Shown piece by piece: positions 1-9,167 of a stretch of 64,000 nt of DNA. The notes below the pieces were generated by a model. That model was not told where the DNA came from, did not search any database, and saw only the letters and a program-made list of their open reading frames with translations. Origin of the DNA: Polyangium mundeleinium (GTDB lineage Bacteria; Myxococcota_A; Polyangia; Polyangiales; Polyangiaceae); the NCBI RefSeq assembly GCF_028369105.1, contig NZ_JAQNDO010000001.1:11626501-11690500 (forward strand). The letters run 5' to 3'. The position numbers and the translations under genes were made by a program. Within the stretch, counting starts at the first letter, position 1, and every line of letters begins with the position of its first letter.

Positions 1-69
1 CCTCCGGCGCGCGCGGGTGTGCCCGACAAAGCTTGTGTCGGTTCTCGTGGCCTACTAGAAACGTCCCCC

Positions 70-1455
70 ATGATGCGAGGCGCCCTGAGTGACATCACCA
101 AGGCCGTCGGTCGGACTCCCATCGTCAAGCTGAACAAGGTGACCGAGGGGATCGCGAGCGACATCTACGTCAAGTGCGAGTACCTGAACCCCGGCGGCAG
201 CCACAAGGACAGGGTCGCCATCAACATGATCCGGGACGCCGAGGCGGCCGGGCTCAAGCCGGGCGGCACGATCGTCGAGGCGACGAGCGGCAACACCGGC
301 GCGGCGCTCGCGATGAACGCGGCCGTCAAAGGCTACAAGTGCGTCTTCGTGATGCCCGACAAGATGTCGCAGGAGAAGGTCGACACCCTGCGCGCGTTCG
401 GAGCGAAGGTCGTCGTTTGTCCCACGGCCGTCGAGCCCGATGATCCGCGCAGCTACTACCAGGTCGCCAAGCGCATCGCGGAGGAGACGCCGAACTGCTT
501 CTACGCGAACCAGTACCACAACCCCTCGAACCCGGGCGCGCACTACCTCTCGACGGGTCCCGAGATCTGGGAGCAGGTCGGCGAGGACCTCGACGTGTTC
601 GTCGCGGGCATGGGCACGGGCGGCACGATCAGCGGCACGGGCAAGTACCTCCGCGAGAAGAAGGCCTCGATCAAGCTCGTGGGCGTCGATCCCGTGGGCT
701 CGCTTTATTACGACTTCGTAAAGACGGGCCGCATCACGAAGCCCTTCAGCTACAAGGTCGAGGGCATCGGCGAGGACTTCTTCCCGAGCACGATGAACCT
801 CGAGATCCTCGACGAGGTCATCCGCGTCGACGACAAGGAGTGCTTCCTCATGACGCGTGATCTCGTGCGTCTGGAGGGCCTGTTCGTCGGCGGATCCGGG
901 GGCGCGGCCGTCGCGGGCGCGATCAAGTACGCGCGGCAGAGCGGGCGGAAGGAGAACATCCTGATCCTCCTGCCCGACGCGGCCTCGAAGTACCTCGGCA
1001 AGATCTTCAATGACAACTGGATGCGCTCGAACGGCTTCCTCGAAGAAGAGAAGAGCCTCGGCACGGTGCGCGATCTGCTCGCGGGCAAACCCCTCGGCGA
1101 GGTCGTCTCCGCGCGGCCGCAGGACCGTGTCGGCGAGGTCATCAGCATGCTGAAGACCCACGGGATCAGCCAGATCCCCATCGTCGACGAGGGCAAGCTC
1201 TGCGGCCTCGTGCACGAGGTCGACCTGCTCCGCCACCTCGTCGGCGGCAAGGGCAGCCTCGATTCGCACATCAAGGAGCTCATCGAGAGCGAGTACGCGA
1301 CGGTCACCGTCGACACGAAGGTCGAGCTCTTGAAGGGCGTGTTGAACGACGCGCGTGTCGCCATCGTCACCGACGGGACGAAGGTCGTCGGCATCATCTC
1401 GAAGATCGATCTGATCGACTACCTGGCGAAGCGCGCGGCCGAGCCCGCGGTCTGA
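70..1455 (+). CDS. cbs: PLP-dependent cystathionine beta-synthase with C-terminal CBS domains
   Basis: A fold-type II pyridoxal-phosphate enzyme of about 461 residues, expected to condense serine (or O-acetylserine) with homocysteine to cystathionine in the cytoplasm. The PLP lysine lies in NPGGSHKDR (about residue 46). The substrate/PLP loop EATSGNTG and the glycine-rich phosphate loop GMGTGGTISGTGKY are intact. After about residue 340 come two CBS modules in tandem (starting near LLAGKPLGEVVSARP), as in the CBS-domain form of the family; no heme-binding N-terminus is present. The reading frame stays open to a GTG at position 19, but the family begins near MRGALSDITKAVGRTP, so the ATG at 70 (or 73) is preferred. 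The upstream end is close to the window edge. A cysteine synthase role is a less likely alternative because of the paired CBS domains. Confidence 0.92.
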   Translation: MMRGALSDITKAVGRTPIVKLNKVTEGIASDIYVKCEYLNPGGSHKDRVAINMIRDAEAAGLKPGGTIVEATSGNTGAALAMNAAVKGYKCVFVMPDKMSQEKVDTLRAFGAKVVVCPTAVEPDDPRSYYQVAKRIAEETPNCFYANQYHNPSNPGAHYLSTGPEIWEQVGEDLDVFVAGMGTGGTISGTGKYLREKKASIKLVGVDPVGSLYYDFVKTGRITKPFSYKVEGIGEDFFPSTMNLEILDEVIRVDDKECFLMTRDLVRLEGLFVGGSGGAAVAGAIKYARQSGRKENILILLPDAASKYLGKIFNDNWMRSNGFLEEEKSLGTVRDLLAGKPLGEVVSARPQDRVGEVISMLKTHGISQIPIVDEGKLCGLVHEVDLLRHLVGGKGSLDSHIKELIESEYATVTVDTKVELLKGVLNDARVAIVTDGTKVVGIISKIDLIDYLAKRAAEPAV

Positions 1456-1472
1456 GCCTCCCCCACCCGACC

Positions 1473-1501
1473 CCTCCCTCTCCACCACGTGGAGAGGGAG
1501 G
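1473..1501. terminator. Hairpin between converging cbs and GST genes
   Basis: A perfect 13-bp inverted repeat (arms 1473-1485 and 1489-1501) with a 3-nt loop sits in the 63-bp gap between two converging genes. It has no T-tract on either side, so it would be a bidirectional high-GC terminator of the intrinsic-like kind. The arm core CCTCTCC/GGAGAGG recurs in the hairpin at 38615-38640. Confidence 0.6.
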
Positions 1502-1518
1502 CAGCACGGAAGATCCTC

Positions 1519-2226
1519 TCAGCGGCCGCGCACCGTGGCGGCCGATTGTCCGAACAGAAGCTTTTTCGCCTCGTCGTCCATCGTCTGGCTCTGGTTCTGC
1601 ACGAGCTCGCGGCCGACGGCACGGCCGCGATCGACCGCCGGGCGGGCCTCGATCGCGTCGAACCAGCGCTTCAAGTGCGGAAAATCGTCGAGGTTTTGCC
1701 CCTGCGCCTTCCACGGCACGACCCACGGCCAGGCGGCCATGTCCGCGATCGAGTATTCGCCGGCGAGGTAGTCACGATCCGAGAGGCGTTTGTCCATGAC
1801 GCCGTAGAGGCGGTTCACCTCCCGGGTATATCGATCGATCGCGTACTCGATCTTCTCGGGCGCATACATGCGGAAATGGTGAGCCTGGCCGGCCATGGGG
1901 CCGAGCCCGCCCATTTGCCAGAAGAGCCATTGCAATGTCTCGGCCCGGCCGCGCGCGTCCTTCGGGAGGAAGCGGCCGGTCTTCTCGGCGAGGTAGACCA
2001 GAATGGCGCCCGATTCGAAGACGCTGATCGGCGCGCCGCCGCCCTCGGGGTCGTGATCGACGATGGCGGGCATGCGGTTGTTCGGGCTGATCGCCAGGAA
2101 CTCGGGCTTGAACTGGTCGCCGCGGCCGATGTTCACCGGGACGACCCGGTACGGGAGCCCCACCTCTTCGAGCAGGATGGTGACTTTGCGACCGTTCGGC
2201 GTGGGCCAGAAATGAAGATCGATCAT
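1519..2226 (-). CDS. Glutathione S-transferase family protein (YfcG/Ure2p-like)
   Basis: A 235-residue cytosolic GST. The N-terminal thioredoxin-like half starts MIDLHFWPTPNGRKV, the signature of the YfcG/Ure2p-like (Nu-class) GSTs, in which a Thr-Pro-Asn motif replaces the usual catalytic Ser/Tyr. The cis-Pro glutathione-binding segment ISPNNRMPAIVDH and the acidic FESGAI motif follow. The C-terminal half is the all-helical domain (AETLQWLFWQMGGLGPM). Known relatives act as glutathione-dependent disulfide reductases or peroxidases; the substrate here is unknown. The ATG is well supported by AGGAGG at 2231-2236, four bases upstream. It converges with cbs across the hairpin at 1473-1501. Confidence 0.88.
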   Translation of the reverse strand: MIDLHFWPTPNGRKVTILLEEVGLPYRVVPVNIGRGDQFKPEFLAISPNNRMPAIVDHDPEGGGAPISVFESGAILVYLAEKTGRFLPKDARGRAETLQWLFWQMGGLGPMAGQAHHFRMYAPEKIEYAIDRYTREVNRLYGVMDKRLSDRDYLAGEYSIADMAAWPWVVPWKAQGQNLDDFPHLKRWFDAIEARPAVDRGRAVGRELVQNQSQTMDDEAKKLLFGQSAATVRGR

Positions 2227-2310
2227 CGTGCCTCCTCGGGCGCCGCGGGCCGGCGCGAGGACATCTTACCCCTGCCGGGGGACGATGCACGGAGCGGGGG
2301 GGGCTGGAGC

Positions 2311-3174
2311 TCAAAACTCACCCATGAATCCGAGCGCCGGATAGACGATGAAGCTATTGTGGTCGAGGTCGCGCACGGTTTTGTCGAGCACCTTCAGGGT
2401 GCCGTTCGAGATGAGCTGTACCAGCGTGAGCTCGAAACCGAAAAACACGTGCTTGTAGCCGACGGCCACGCCGCCCTGTCCGCCCACGTAAAACGCATTT
2501 CCGCCGAACGACGCGAGCTCGCTGCGGCCCGCGATCGCCTTCGCGGCGATCTCCGGGATCGCGAGCTTCAGCGACGTTCCGAAATGCGTGTACATGAGCC
2601 GCGGCCCGCCCCATAACCGATACCAGCTCCCGTGCGTGCCGAATGCGATCGGAATGTCGACCTGATAACGCGAAAAGTCCTCGAGCTCGATGATCTGGAG
2701 CGTGTCGCCGAGCGGCAAGGGCAAGACGTAATAGCCGAGCCCGAGCCCGACCGTGGCATCGACGCCGTGCCGCTCTTTGTTCAAGAATTGATACCGGCCG
2801 CCCAGGCGAATGGAGCTCGTGGCGAAGCGGAGCGAGATTTCGAGGTTGTCGACGGCCGTGTAGCCGACGCCGACGTGCGGCGTCACCGAAGGCGGGTTCA
2901 GGAAGAGGCCGCCGGCCGCGTCGTAAATCTGATCGACTTCCGCCTGGGTGAGATCCCGATCGTCGGAGGCGTCGACGAGCACCGTGGCGACGTCGATGAC
3001 GTCCGAAATCGGGCCCGTCGGCACCGAGACGTCCATCCCGATCTCGGCCTGCACGTGGCCTTTGGGCGCCACGTGCGCCGGCTGCATGCTGGAGAGCGCA
3101 GGCGCGCAGCCGGCGGCGAGAAAGGAGGCGAGAACCGCACAAAAAAGCGTCGAGGTCGAGCGGAGGACAAGCAC
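2311..3174 (-). CDS. Putative outer-membrane-associated lipoprotein, unknown function
   Basis: 287 residues. The N-terminus is a lipoprotein signal (hydrophobic stretch ending SFLAAGC, with Cys as the lipidation site). The mature part is rich in alternating polar/hydrophobic strands with aromatic caps (for example VGLGLGYYVLPLP, AFYVGGQGGVAVGYKHV), suggesting a beta-barrel-like or outer-membrane-facing fold. It ends in Phe, as many outer-membrane barrels do. No named family recognised. The start is GTG at 3174 with GAGG only about 4 nt upstream, a tight spacing. It follows the 129-residue gene by 29 bp on the same strand, so the two are probably cotranscribed. Confidence 0.7.
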   Translation of the reverse strand: MLVLRSTSTLFCAVLASFLAAGCAPALSSMQPAHVAPKGHVQAEIGMDVSVPTGPISDVIDVATVLVDASDDRDLTQAEVDQIYDAAGGLFLNPPSVTPHVGVGYTAVDNLEISLRFATSSIRLGGRYQFLNKERHGVDATVGLGLGYYVLPLPLGDTLQIIELEDFSRYQVDIPIAFGTHGSWYRLWGGPRLMYTHFGTSLKLAIPEIAAKAIAGRSELASFGGNAFYVGGQGGVAVGYKHVFFGFELTLVQLISNGTLKVLDKTVRDLDHNSFIVYPALGFMGEF

Positions 3175-3203
3175 GACCTCGACGGTATAGGAAGGCGGCG
3201 AAC

Positions 3204-3593
3204 TCAGGAAGACGCGACGACCGGCGGGCTCGCCCCGAAGAGCGGCGCGAAGATACGCGAGAGCGCCGCGCTCGCGTCCTCGAGCGAGGGCGGCATCTTG
3301 CCCACCGCCGAGAGTCGAAGGGTGCGGCCATGGACCGGGACGTCGAACGAGACCATCCCCTCGCCGCGCGTGATCTCCTCGATCACGTCGTCGAAATGGG
3401 GCTCACCCGTCACGACGCCGAGCGCCGCCAGCCAGTCGTGGTCGTACCCGGCGCCGGCCCCAGCCACGAGCAGCCCCTCGTCGCTCGCGAGCGCCATGGC
3501 CTTGATCCGGTTTCGCTCGATCACGGCTTCGAGATACAGGCTGGCCGCCTCCTGGATCATCTCGCTCCGTTTCCTGCGTCGTTCGTTCGTCAT
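3204..3593 (-). CDS. Small hypothetical protein (possible roadblock/LC7-like fold)
   Basis: 129 residues, soluble, no signal peptide. A basic, helical N-terminus (TNERRRKRSEMIQEAASLY) leads into DEGLLVAGAGAGYDHDWLA. That DGLLVAG-type motif with alternating beta strands is reminiscent of roadblock/LC7 or profilin-like domains, but this is only a resemblance. ATG start at 3593, with a GGAGG about 12 nt upstream. It lies just upstream of the lipoprotein gene and diverges from the large kinase gene. Confidence 0.65.
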   Translation of the reverse strand: MTNERRRKRSEMIQEAASLYLEAVIERNRIKAMALASDEGLLVAGAGAGYDHDWLAALGVVTGEPHFDDVIEEITRGEGMVSFDVPVHGRTLRLSAVGKMPPSLEDASAALSRIFAPLFGASPPVVASS

Positions 3594-3967
3594 GTAGGAG
3601 AACCTCCCGTCGCGTACGACATGACACTACCTTGGAGGCCCCCCCTGAGGCCAAGAATGGAGCGATCGATCCGGAGCGAACGATCCGATGGAGTCATCCG
3701 AAAAACCGGAGGGGTCCTCTTCGGCGCGAGGTGGCAAGGTCGGTGACCATGCGCGAAGAATTTGCCGACGTTCCGTAAGGCGAGCATGCGCGAAGGGGCG
3801 AACGATCCGCATGTAGAAGGCTGGTAAGCCGCAAAGAGGAAGAATACGATGGTCGGGATGTCCTTCCCCGTCCCAGCCGCGCGCGCATCGAGGCATGCCT
3901 GCCACGCGCACGCGTACGGGAACGAAGATGCCCAGCCAGCCGCCCGGTGTGGTGCGCGTCGCTGACT
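3594..3967. other. Divergent intergenic region with short direct repeats
   Basis: 374 bp between the divergent small gene and the kinase/ATPase gene. No convincing gene. It holds two pairs of direct repeats: GCGAACGATCCG at 3676-3687 and 3798-3809, and CATGCGCGAAG at 3748-3758 and 3785-3795. These could be regulator sites for the divergent promoters, but neither pair is palindromic. No clear -35/-10 pair was identified. Confidence 0.4.
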
Positions 3968-6900
3968 ATGCTGCCGGAGAAGATCCCCGAGCTCATCGCA
4001 TCGCGATATCGCGTCGTTCACCCCATTGGCGAGGGGAACATGGGGACGGTGTACCTCGTCGAGCACGTGTACACCGGCGAAGAGCTGGCGATGAAGGTGC
4101 TGCAAGCGCATGTCGGCACCAATGCGAAGCTCGTCAAGCGCTTCAAGCGCGAGGCGTGGCTGCCCGCCCGGATCCGCAGCGATCACGTGGTGCGCGTGAT
4201 CGACGCCGACGTCGCCGCCGAGCTCGGCAACGCGCCGTTCCTCGTGATGGAGCTGCTCCGCGGCTCGGATCTCGAAGCCTACGTGCAGCGGATGCAAAAG
4301 GTGCCCGCCGCCGAGGTCGTGGGGATCTACTGGCAGGTCGCGGACGCGCTGAGCAAGGCGCACGCGCTCGGGATCGTCCATCGCGATCTCAAGCCCGAGA
4401 ACATCTTCCTGCACGAGCACTACGACGGGCGCGTGATCGTGAAGGTGCTCGATTTCGGCATCTCGAAGATGGCCGGCGACGACGGCAACATCGAGGAGGC
4501 GCGCCTGACCCGCACGGGCGCGGTGCTCGGGACGCCGCTCTACATGCCGCCCGAGCAAGCCACCGGCGACACGCCGCGCGTCGGGCCCCCCGCGGACATG
4601 TGGGCGCTCGGGCTGATCGCGTTCCGGCTGCTCACGGGGCAGGTCTACTGGAAGGCCCACACGATGGCCGAGCTGCTCGTCGAGATCCTCACGCGCCCGA
4701 TGGAGGCGCCGTCGGTCCGCGACGAGAGCCTGCCGAAGTCGTTCGACGCGTGGTTCTTGCGCTCGTGTGATCGGGACCCGAAGAAGCGGTTCCCGACCGT
4801 GTGGGATCAGGTCAAGGCGTTGGCCGAGAGCCTCGGGATCGGGCCGCCGGAGAAGACCGAGGCGCAGCGCACGATGCTCACGGGCCAGGCGCCGAAGGTC
4901 GAAGGTGATCCGATCCGGATGACCGAGCACGCCGAGACGTTGCGCCCGCAGGCCCTGCCGAAGACGCCGAGCAACCCGCCGCCGGCGACGATGCCCTCGG
5001 GCGCGCTCTCGCGGTCGGAGCGGGAGCGGACGCACACGCGTCCCTCGTCGCGCTCGCGGCACAACATGAAGAAGGTCGCCGAGGCCGAGGCGCAGGCGAA
5101 GGCCGAAGCCGAGGCGAAGGCGCAGCCGACAGCCGCGCCGAAGGGCTCGGAGCCGATGCAGGTGGGCATCGGGACGGTGCTGCGCGCGGGCAGCGACACG
5201 CTGATGCCCGAGGGGGAGCGCCGGCAGCTCACGATCGTCTCGTACGAGCTTTTGCCCTCGACGGAGAACGCCTCGAAGCTCGATCCGCAGAAGCTGCGCG
5301 AATCGATGAAGGAGTACGAGGACGCGTTCGCGCAGGTGATGAAGGGCTACAAGGGCCAGCCCGCGCAGCCGCTCGGTGAGGGACAGATCGCGTACTTCGG
5401 CTACCCGATCGCGCGCGAGGACGACGCGCGGCGCGCCGTGAGCGCAGCGCTCGAGCTCGTGGAGACGGCGCAGAAGCTGAACAGCCGCCACGACAAACCG
5501 CTGCTCGACGTGCGAGTCGGCGTGCACACGGGCCTCGTGCTGACGTGGGAGATCATCGACGACGCGGCGACGAGCAAGCCCGCCGCAATCGCGGGCGCGA
5601 CGCCGACGATGGCCTGGCGCCTGGCGAACCTCGGGCGGCGCAACACGGTGCTCATCAGCGGGACGACGTACCGGCTCGTGCGCAACTACTACCAGTGCGC
5701 GAGCCTCGGCCTGCGCACGCTGAAGGGGTACGCGCAGCCAGTCGAGACGTACCAGGTGAGCGACGAGAGCGGCGCGAAGAGCCGCATCGAGGGCATGACG
5801 ACGGGCCGGCTCACGCCCATGGTCGGCCGCGATCTGGAGCTCGGCCTGATGCTCGATCGCTGGGCCCGCGTGGAAGAGGGCTCGGGACAACTGCTCCTAA
5901 TCTCGGGCGAGGCGGGCATCGGCAAGTCGCGCCTGACGCGCGTGTTCCGCGACAGACTCGAAGCCTCGCCCCACACCTGGGTCGAGACGCGTTGCCTGCA
6001 AGATCAGCGCGACCGCTCGCTCTTCCCGATCGCGGGCCTGGTGAACCAGCTCTTCGTGCTGGTCCCGCGCGACAGCCCCGAGGAGAAGATCAGCAAGATC
6101 GAGCGCGCGCTCGCGCACTACGGCTATCCGCTGCCGGAGGTGATGCCGATCTTCGGCGCGCTGCTCGGCCTGCCGGTCTGGCATCGCTACCCGCCGACGG
6201 CGATGAGCACGGAGGATCAACGCACGAAGCTGCAAGAGGTGCTCTTCAGCGCGATCGACTCGCTCGCGCGGCGCCGTCCGCTCGTGATCATGTTCGCGGA
6301 TCTGCACTGGGCCGATCCCGCGACGCTCGCGATCCTCGGCGACATCGTGCACGACCTGCCGACCGTGAGCGTGATGCTGCTCGGCACGGCGCGCCCTGGG
6401 TTCGTCCCGCCGTGGCCCGCGCGCTCGCACGTCAGCACCGTCACGCTGAGCCGCCTCACGCCGAAGCGCGTGAAGATGATGGTCGAGGAGATCACGAAGG
6501 GGAAAGAGCTGCCCTCGGAGGTCTTCGATCAGCTCGTCGAGAAGACGGACGGCGTGCCACTCTTCGTCGAGGAAGTGACGAAGATGCTGCTCGAATCGGG
6601 GCTGCTTGAAGAGCGCGGCGGTCGTTTCGAGCTCACGGGCCCGCTGCCCGCGTTCGCGATCCCCGCGACGCTGCGCGACTCGCTCATGGCGCGCCTCGAC
6701 CGGCTCGGCTCGGCCAAACGCGTCGCGCAACTCGGCGCGATCCTCGGCCGCGAGTTCACCTACGACCTCATCGAGGCCGTCTCGCCGATCGATCCGGCGA
6801 CGCTCCAACGCGAGCTCGATCGGCTCGTCGAAGCGGACGTGCTCTACCAGCGCGGCCGCATCCCGCGCGCGACGTACACGTTCAAGTACGTGCTCGTGCA

Positions 6901-7201
6901 GGACACGGCGTACGAGTCGCTGCTCCACAACACGCGCCAGGCCTACCACCGCAAGATCGCGCAGGTGCTCCTGCAGCGCTCGATGGCGGCCTCGCAGCTC
7001 GGCGACGCAAAGGGGAGCCGCGATCCGAACGCGAGCGGCAACCAGCCCTCGCAAGCGGGGAGCGGTGACAAGAAGGCGCCCTCGGACGACCATCGGCCGC
7101 CTCAAAGAGACGTGAAGGAAGTGCTACGCGGGCTCATGAAGGACAAACCCGAGGACAGCCCGCTCGGCAACGTCAAGGACCTGAAGAAGCGTCCCTTTTA
7201 G
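3968..7201 (+). CDS. Ser/Thr protein kinase fused to degenerate cyclase domain and AAA ATPase
   Basis: A soluble, multidomain signalling protein of about 1077 residues. Residues ~13-285 are a complete Hanks-type kinase: G-loop GEGNMG (21-26), Lys43, HRD with Asp140, DFG 162-164, and MPPEQ in the activation segment. A Pro/Ala/Glu-rich linker follows (290-410). Residues ~419-600 match the class III nucleotide cyclase fold (EGQIAYFGYP, RVGVHTGLV), but the first metal-binding segment, normally FADI, reads VSYEL, so it is probably not an active cyclase. From ~619 comes a predicted-ATPase module: Walker A GEAGIGKS (647-654) and Walker B PLVIMFADLHW. The usual C-terminal TPR array is missing; the protein ends shortly after the ATPase helical region in a charged tail. 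ATG at 3968 is chosen over GTG at 3947 because the kinase fold starts 12 residues later. Confidence 0.9.
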   Translation: MLPEKIPELIASRYRVVHPIGEGNMGTVYLVEHVYTGEELAMKVLQAHVGTNAKLVKRFKREAWLPARIRSDHVVRVIDADVAAELGNAPFLVMELLRGSDLEAYVQRMQKVPAAEVVGIYWQVADALSKAHALGIVHRDLKPENIFLHEHYDGRVIVKVLDFGISKMAGDDGNIEEARLTRTGAVLGTPLYMPPEQATGDTPRVGPPADMWALGLIAFRLLTGQVYWKAHTMAELLVEILTRPMEAPSVRDESLPKSFDAWFLRSCDRDPKKRFPTVWDQVKALAESLGIGPPEKTEAQRTMLTGQAPKVEGDPIRMTEHAETLRPQALPKTPSNPPPATMPSGALSRSERERTHTRPSSRSRHNMKKVAEAEAQAKAEAEAKAQPTAAPKGSEPMQVGIGTVLRAGSDTLMPEGERRQLTIVSYELLPSTENASKLDPQKLRESMKEYEDAFAQVMKGYKGQPAQPLGEGQIAYFGYPIAREDDARRAVSAALELVETAQKLNSRHDKPLLDVRVGVHTGLVLTWEIIDDAATSKPAAIAGATPTMAWRLANLGRRNTVLISGTTYRLVRNYYQCASLGLRTLKGYAQPVETYQVSDESGAKSRIEGMTTGRLTPMVGRDLELGLMLDRWARVEEGSGQLLLISGEAGIGKSRLTRVFRDRLEASPHTWVETRCLQDQRDRSLFPIAGLVNQLFVLVPRDSPEEKISKIERALAHYGYPLPEVMPIFGALLGLPVWHRYPPTAMSTEDQRTKLQEVLFSAIDSLARRRPLVIMFADLHWADPATLAILGDIVHDLPTVSVMLLGTARPGFVPPWPARSHVSTVTLSRLTPKRVKMMVEEITKGKELPSEVFDQLVEKTDGVPLFVEEVTKMLLESGLLEERGGRFELTGPLPAFAIPATLRDSLMARLDRLGSAKRVAQLGAILGREFTYDLIEAVSPIDPATLQRELDRLVEADVLYQRGRIPRATYTFKYVLVQDTAYESLLHNTRQAYHRKIAQVLLQRSMAASQLGDAKGSRDPNASGNQPSQAGSGDKKAPSDDHRPPQRDVKEVLRGLMKDKPEDSPLGNVKDLKKRPF

Positions 7202-7207
7202 CGAGAC

Positions 7208-8197
7208 ATGAAGGCAATTCGAGTCGATGCGTTCGGGCCCCCGGCCGAGGTGGTCCGTTTCCTCGAGGTGCCCGAGCCGGAGCCGCCGCGCGAGGGCGAG
7301 ATCACGGTCTCGGTCGAGGCAACGCCGATCAACCCGTCGGACCTCTTGATCCTGTCAGGCATCTACGGCGCGCTGCCGCGGCTGCCCACCGTGCCCGGGA
7401 AAGAAGGCGTGGGCCGCGTGATCGACGTGGGCCCAGGCGTGCGCGGGATCGAGCGAGGCATGCGCGTGCTCTTGCCGATCGGCGCGGGCGCGTGGCGCGA
7501 ACGGGTGAAGGTCCTGGCCGAGGACGTGATCCCCGCGCCGGAAGGCGTGCCGGCCGCGCAGCTCGCGATGGCGACGTTGAACCCGCTCGCCGCGCATTTC
7601 CTGCTGACGGCGCTCGTGAACCTCGGGCCCGACGACTTCCTCGTGCAGAACGCGGCGAGTTCCGCGATCGGTCGATGGATCGTCACGCTCGCGAAGGAGC
7701 GCGGCATCAAGACGGTGAACGTGGTGCGGCGCGCGTCGCAGGTGAATGCGCTGCGCGAGCTCGGCGCGAACGTGGTGCTCGTCGACGGGGCAGAGCTCGG
7801 CAAGCGCATCACGGCAGCGACGCGCGGCGCGTCAATCAAGCTCGGGCTCGACGCGGTCGCGGGCGGCGCGACGACACGCATCGCGGGTTGTCTCGGTCGT
7901 GGCGGCACGGTCGTGAGCTACGGGATGCTGAGCGGGCAGCCGGGGCACATCGCGACGAACGATCTCGTGTTCCGTGACATCCACCTGCGTGGCTTCTGGC
8001 TCGCCTCGCACCTCGCGACGATCCCGAAGGAGGACCTGCGCGAGCTCTGGAAGCGGCTCGCGGGCCTCGTCGCGAGTAACGCCGTCGCCGTGCCGGTGGA
8101 GGCGACGTACACGCTCGATCGGATCAAGGAAGCCGTGACGCACGCCGAGCGCGAAGGCCGCGGCGGCAAAATCGTCCTCGTCCCGCAGGGCGGCTGA
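7208..8197 (+). CDS. Zinc-independent MDR oxidoreductase (MECR/enoyl reductase-like)
   Basis: 329 residues. Medium-chain dehydrogenase/reductase with the GroES-like N-terminal half (ATPINPSDLLILSG) and a Rossmann half. Zinc ligands of true alcohol dehydrogenases are absent. The stretches TLNPLAAHFLLT and LVQNAASSAIGRWI are typical of the 2-enoyl thioester reductase (MECR/ETR1) subfamily, so an NADPH-dependent enoyl-CoA or enoyl-ACP reductase is likely; quinone oxidoreductase is the alternative. It starts 6 bp after the kinase stop and could be translated from the same transcript. It converges with pgeF with no gap between the stop codons. Confidence 0.82.
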   Translation: MKAIRVDAFGPPAEVVRFLEVPEPEPPREGEITVSVEATPINPSDLLILSGIYGALPRLPTVPGKEGVGRVIDVGPGVRGIERGMRVLLPIGAGAWRERVKVLAEDVIPAPEGVPAAQLAMATLNPLAAHFLLTALVNLGPDDFLVQNAASSAIGRWIVTLAKERGIKTVNVVRRASQVNALRELGANVVLVDGAELGKRITAATRGASIKLGLDAVAGGATTRIAGCLGRGGTVVSYGMLSGQPGHIATNDLVFRDIHLRGFWLASHLATIPKEDLRELWKRLAGLVASNAVAVPVEATYTLDRIKEAVTHAEREGRGGKIVLVPQGG

Positions 8198-9091
8198 TCA
8201 GGCGCGCGCGACGATCGCGGAGAGGAGCCGTCCGCTCTTCGCAGCGTCGCGCCGATACGAGAACCAGCGCTCGTGGTCGCACACGGTGCAGCCGCGGACG
8301 TCGTCGAGCCGCGCAGGCTCGACGCCCGCGGTCGTGAGCTGCGCGCGGACGATGCGGCGAAGGTCGACGTGTGCGCGCGCGCGGCTGCGATCGACGACGT
8401 CGTCGCCTGCGTTCGACGCGCCGAGGAGCGAGGCCGCGACGTCGTCGCCGACCTCGAAGCAGCAGGGCTCGATGTGCGGGCCGATCGCCGCGACGATGCT
8501 CGGCGAAGGCGCGAGCGCGCGAAGAACGGCGACGCCTGCAGCGGCTGCGTTCGCCACGGTGCCGCGCCAGCCGCTGTGCACGGCGACGACGGCGCCGCTT
8601 CTTCGATCCGCGAGCAAGACGGGCACGCAGTCGGCCGAACGCACGCCGCACGCGACGCCGGGCGTGCGCGAGGCGGTGATGTCGCCGTGGCGCTTCACGA
8701 CTTCATCGCGGTCTTCGGTGCCATCGAGGATGTGCGCGTCGGTCCCGTGAACCTGGCTGAGGATGTAGAGGCGCGGCAGGGGCACACCCAGGGCCGCGGC
8801 GCAACGACGAATGTTCTCCTGCACGGCGGCTGGGTCGTCCCCGGTGGCGGCGGCGGCCACGTTGAGGGAGTCCCACGGGGGAAGGCTGACCCCGCCGGAG
8901 CGCGTGAAGAACGCGTGGCGGAAGCCCTCGGCGTCGAGAAGTGCCGAGAAAACAGGGCTCGGCGCGCCCACCAGGGGGGGCCCGGCGGGGGGGGCGTGGA
9001 GGGGGCTGCCGAGGGCTTCGACTGGGGGGTTACCGGAATCCCGGGTTGGCGTGGGGCGTTGGGACGCCTGCTCTCCATTCGGGCTTTTCAC
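8198..9091 (-). CDS. pgeF: PgeF/YfiH family multicopper-laccase-domain protein
   Basis: 297 residues; member of the YfiH/laccase-domain family (peptidoglycan editing factor, also reported as a purine nucleoside phosphorylase/adenosine deaminase). Family marks are visible: HAFFTRSGGVS, LSQVHGT (metal His), VRSADCVPVLL (metal Cys), AVHSGWRG (metal His) and GPHIEPCCFEVG. The first ~40 residues are a Pro-rich extension without conserved features. The GTG start at 9091 is backed by GAGGAAG about 5 nt upstream, so the extension is probably translated. It diverges from the membrane kinase gene across 76 bp. Confidence 0.9.
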   Translation of the reverse strand: MKSPNGEQASQRPTPTRDSGNPPVEALGSPLHAPPAGPPLVGAPSPVFSALLDAEGFRHAFFTRSGGVSLPPWDSLNVAAAATGDDPAAVQENIRRCAAALGVPLPRLYILSQVHGTDAHILDGTEDRDEVVKRHGDITASRTPGVACGVRSADCVPVLLADRRSGAVVAVHSGWRGTVANAAAAGVAVLRALAPSPSIVAAIGPHIEPCCFEVGDDVAASLLGASNAGDDVVDRSRARAHVDLRRIVRAQLTTAGVEPARLDDVRGCTVCDHERWFSYRRDAAKSGRLLSAIVARA

Positions 9092-9167
9092 GGATCTTCC
9101 TCGCCGGACGTGAGGCTGTCATGGACGAGCGAGGCCGGCGAGGTGATATTTTCCGGCTGAAGCTCCG

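Noticed and set aside
3590-5890. Antisense frame opposite the first giant kinase
   Set aside because: Shadow frame; the plus-strand product has complete kinase motifs.
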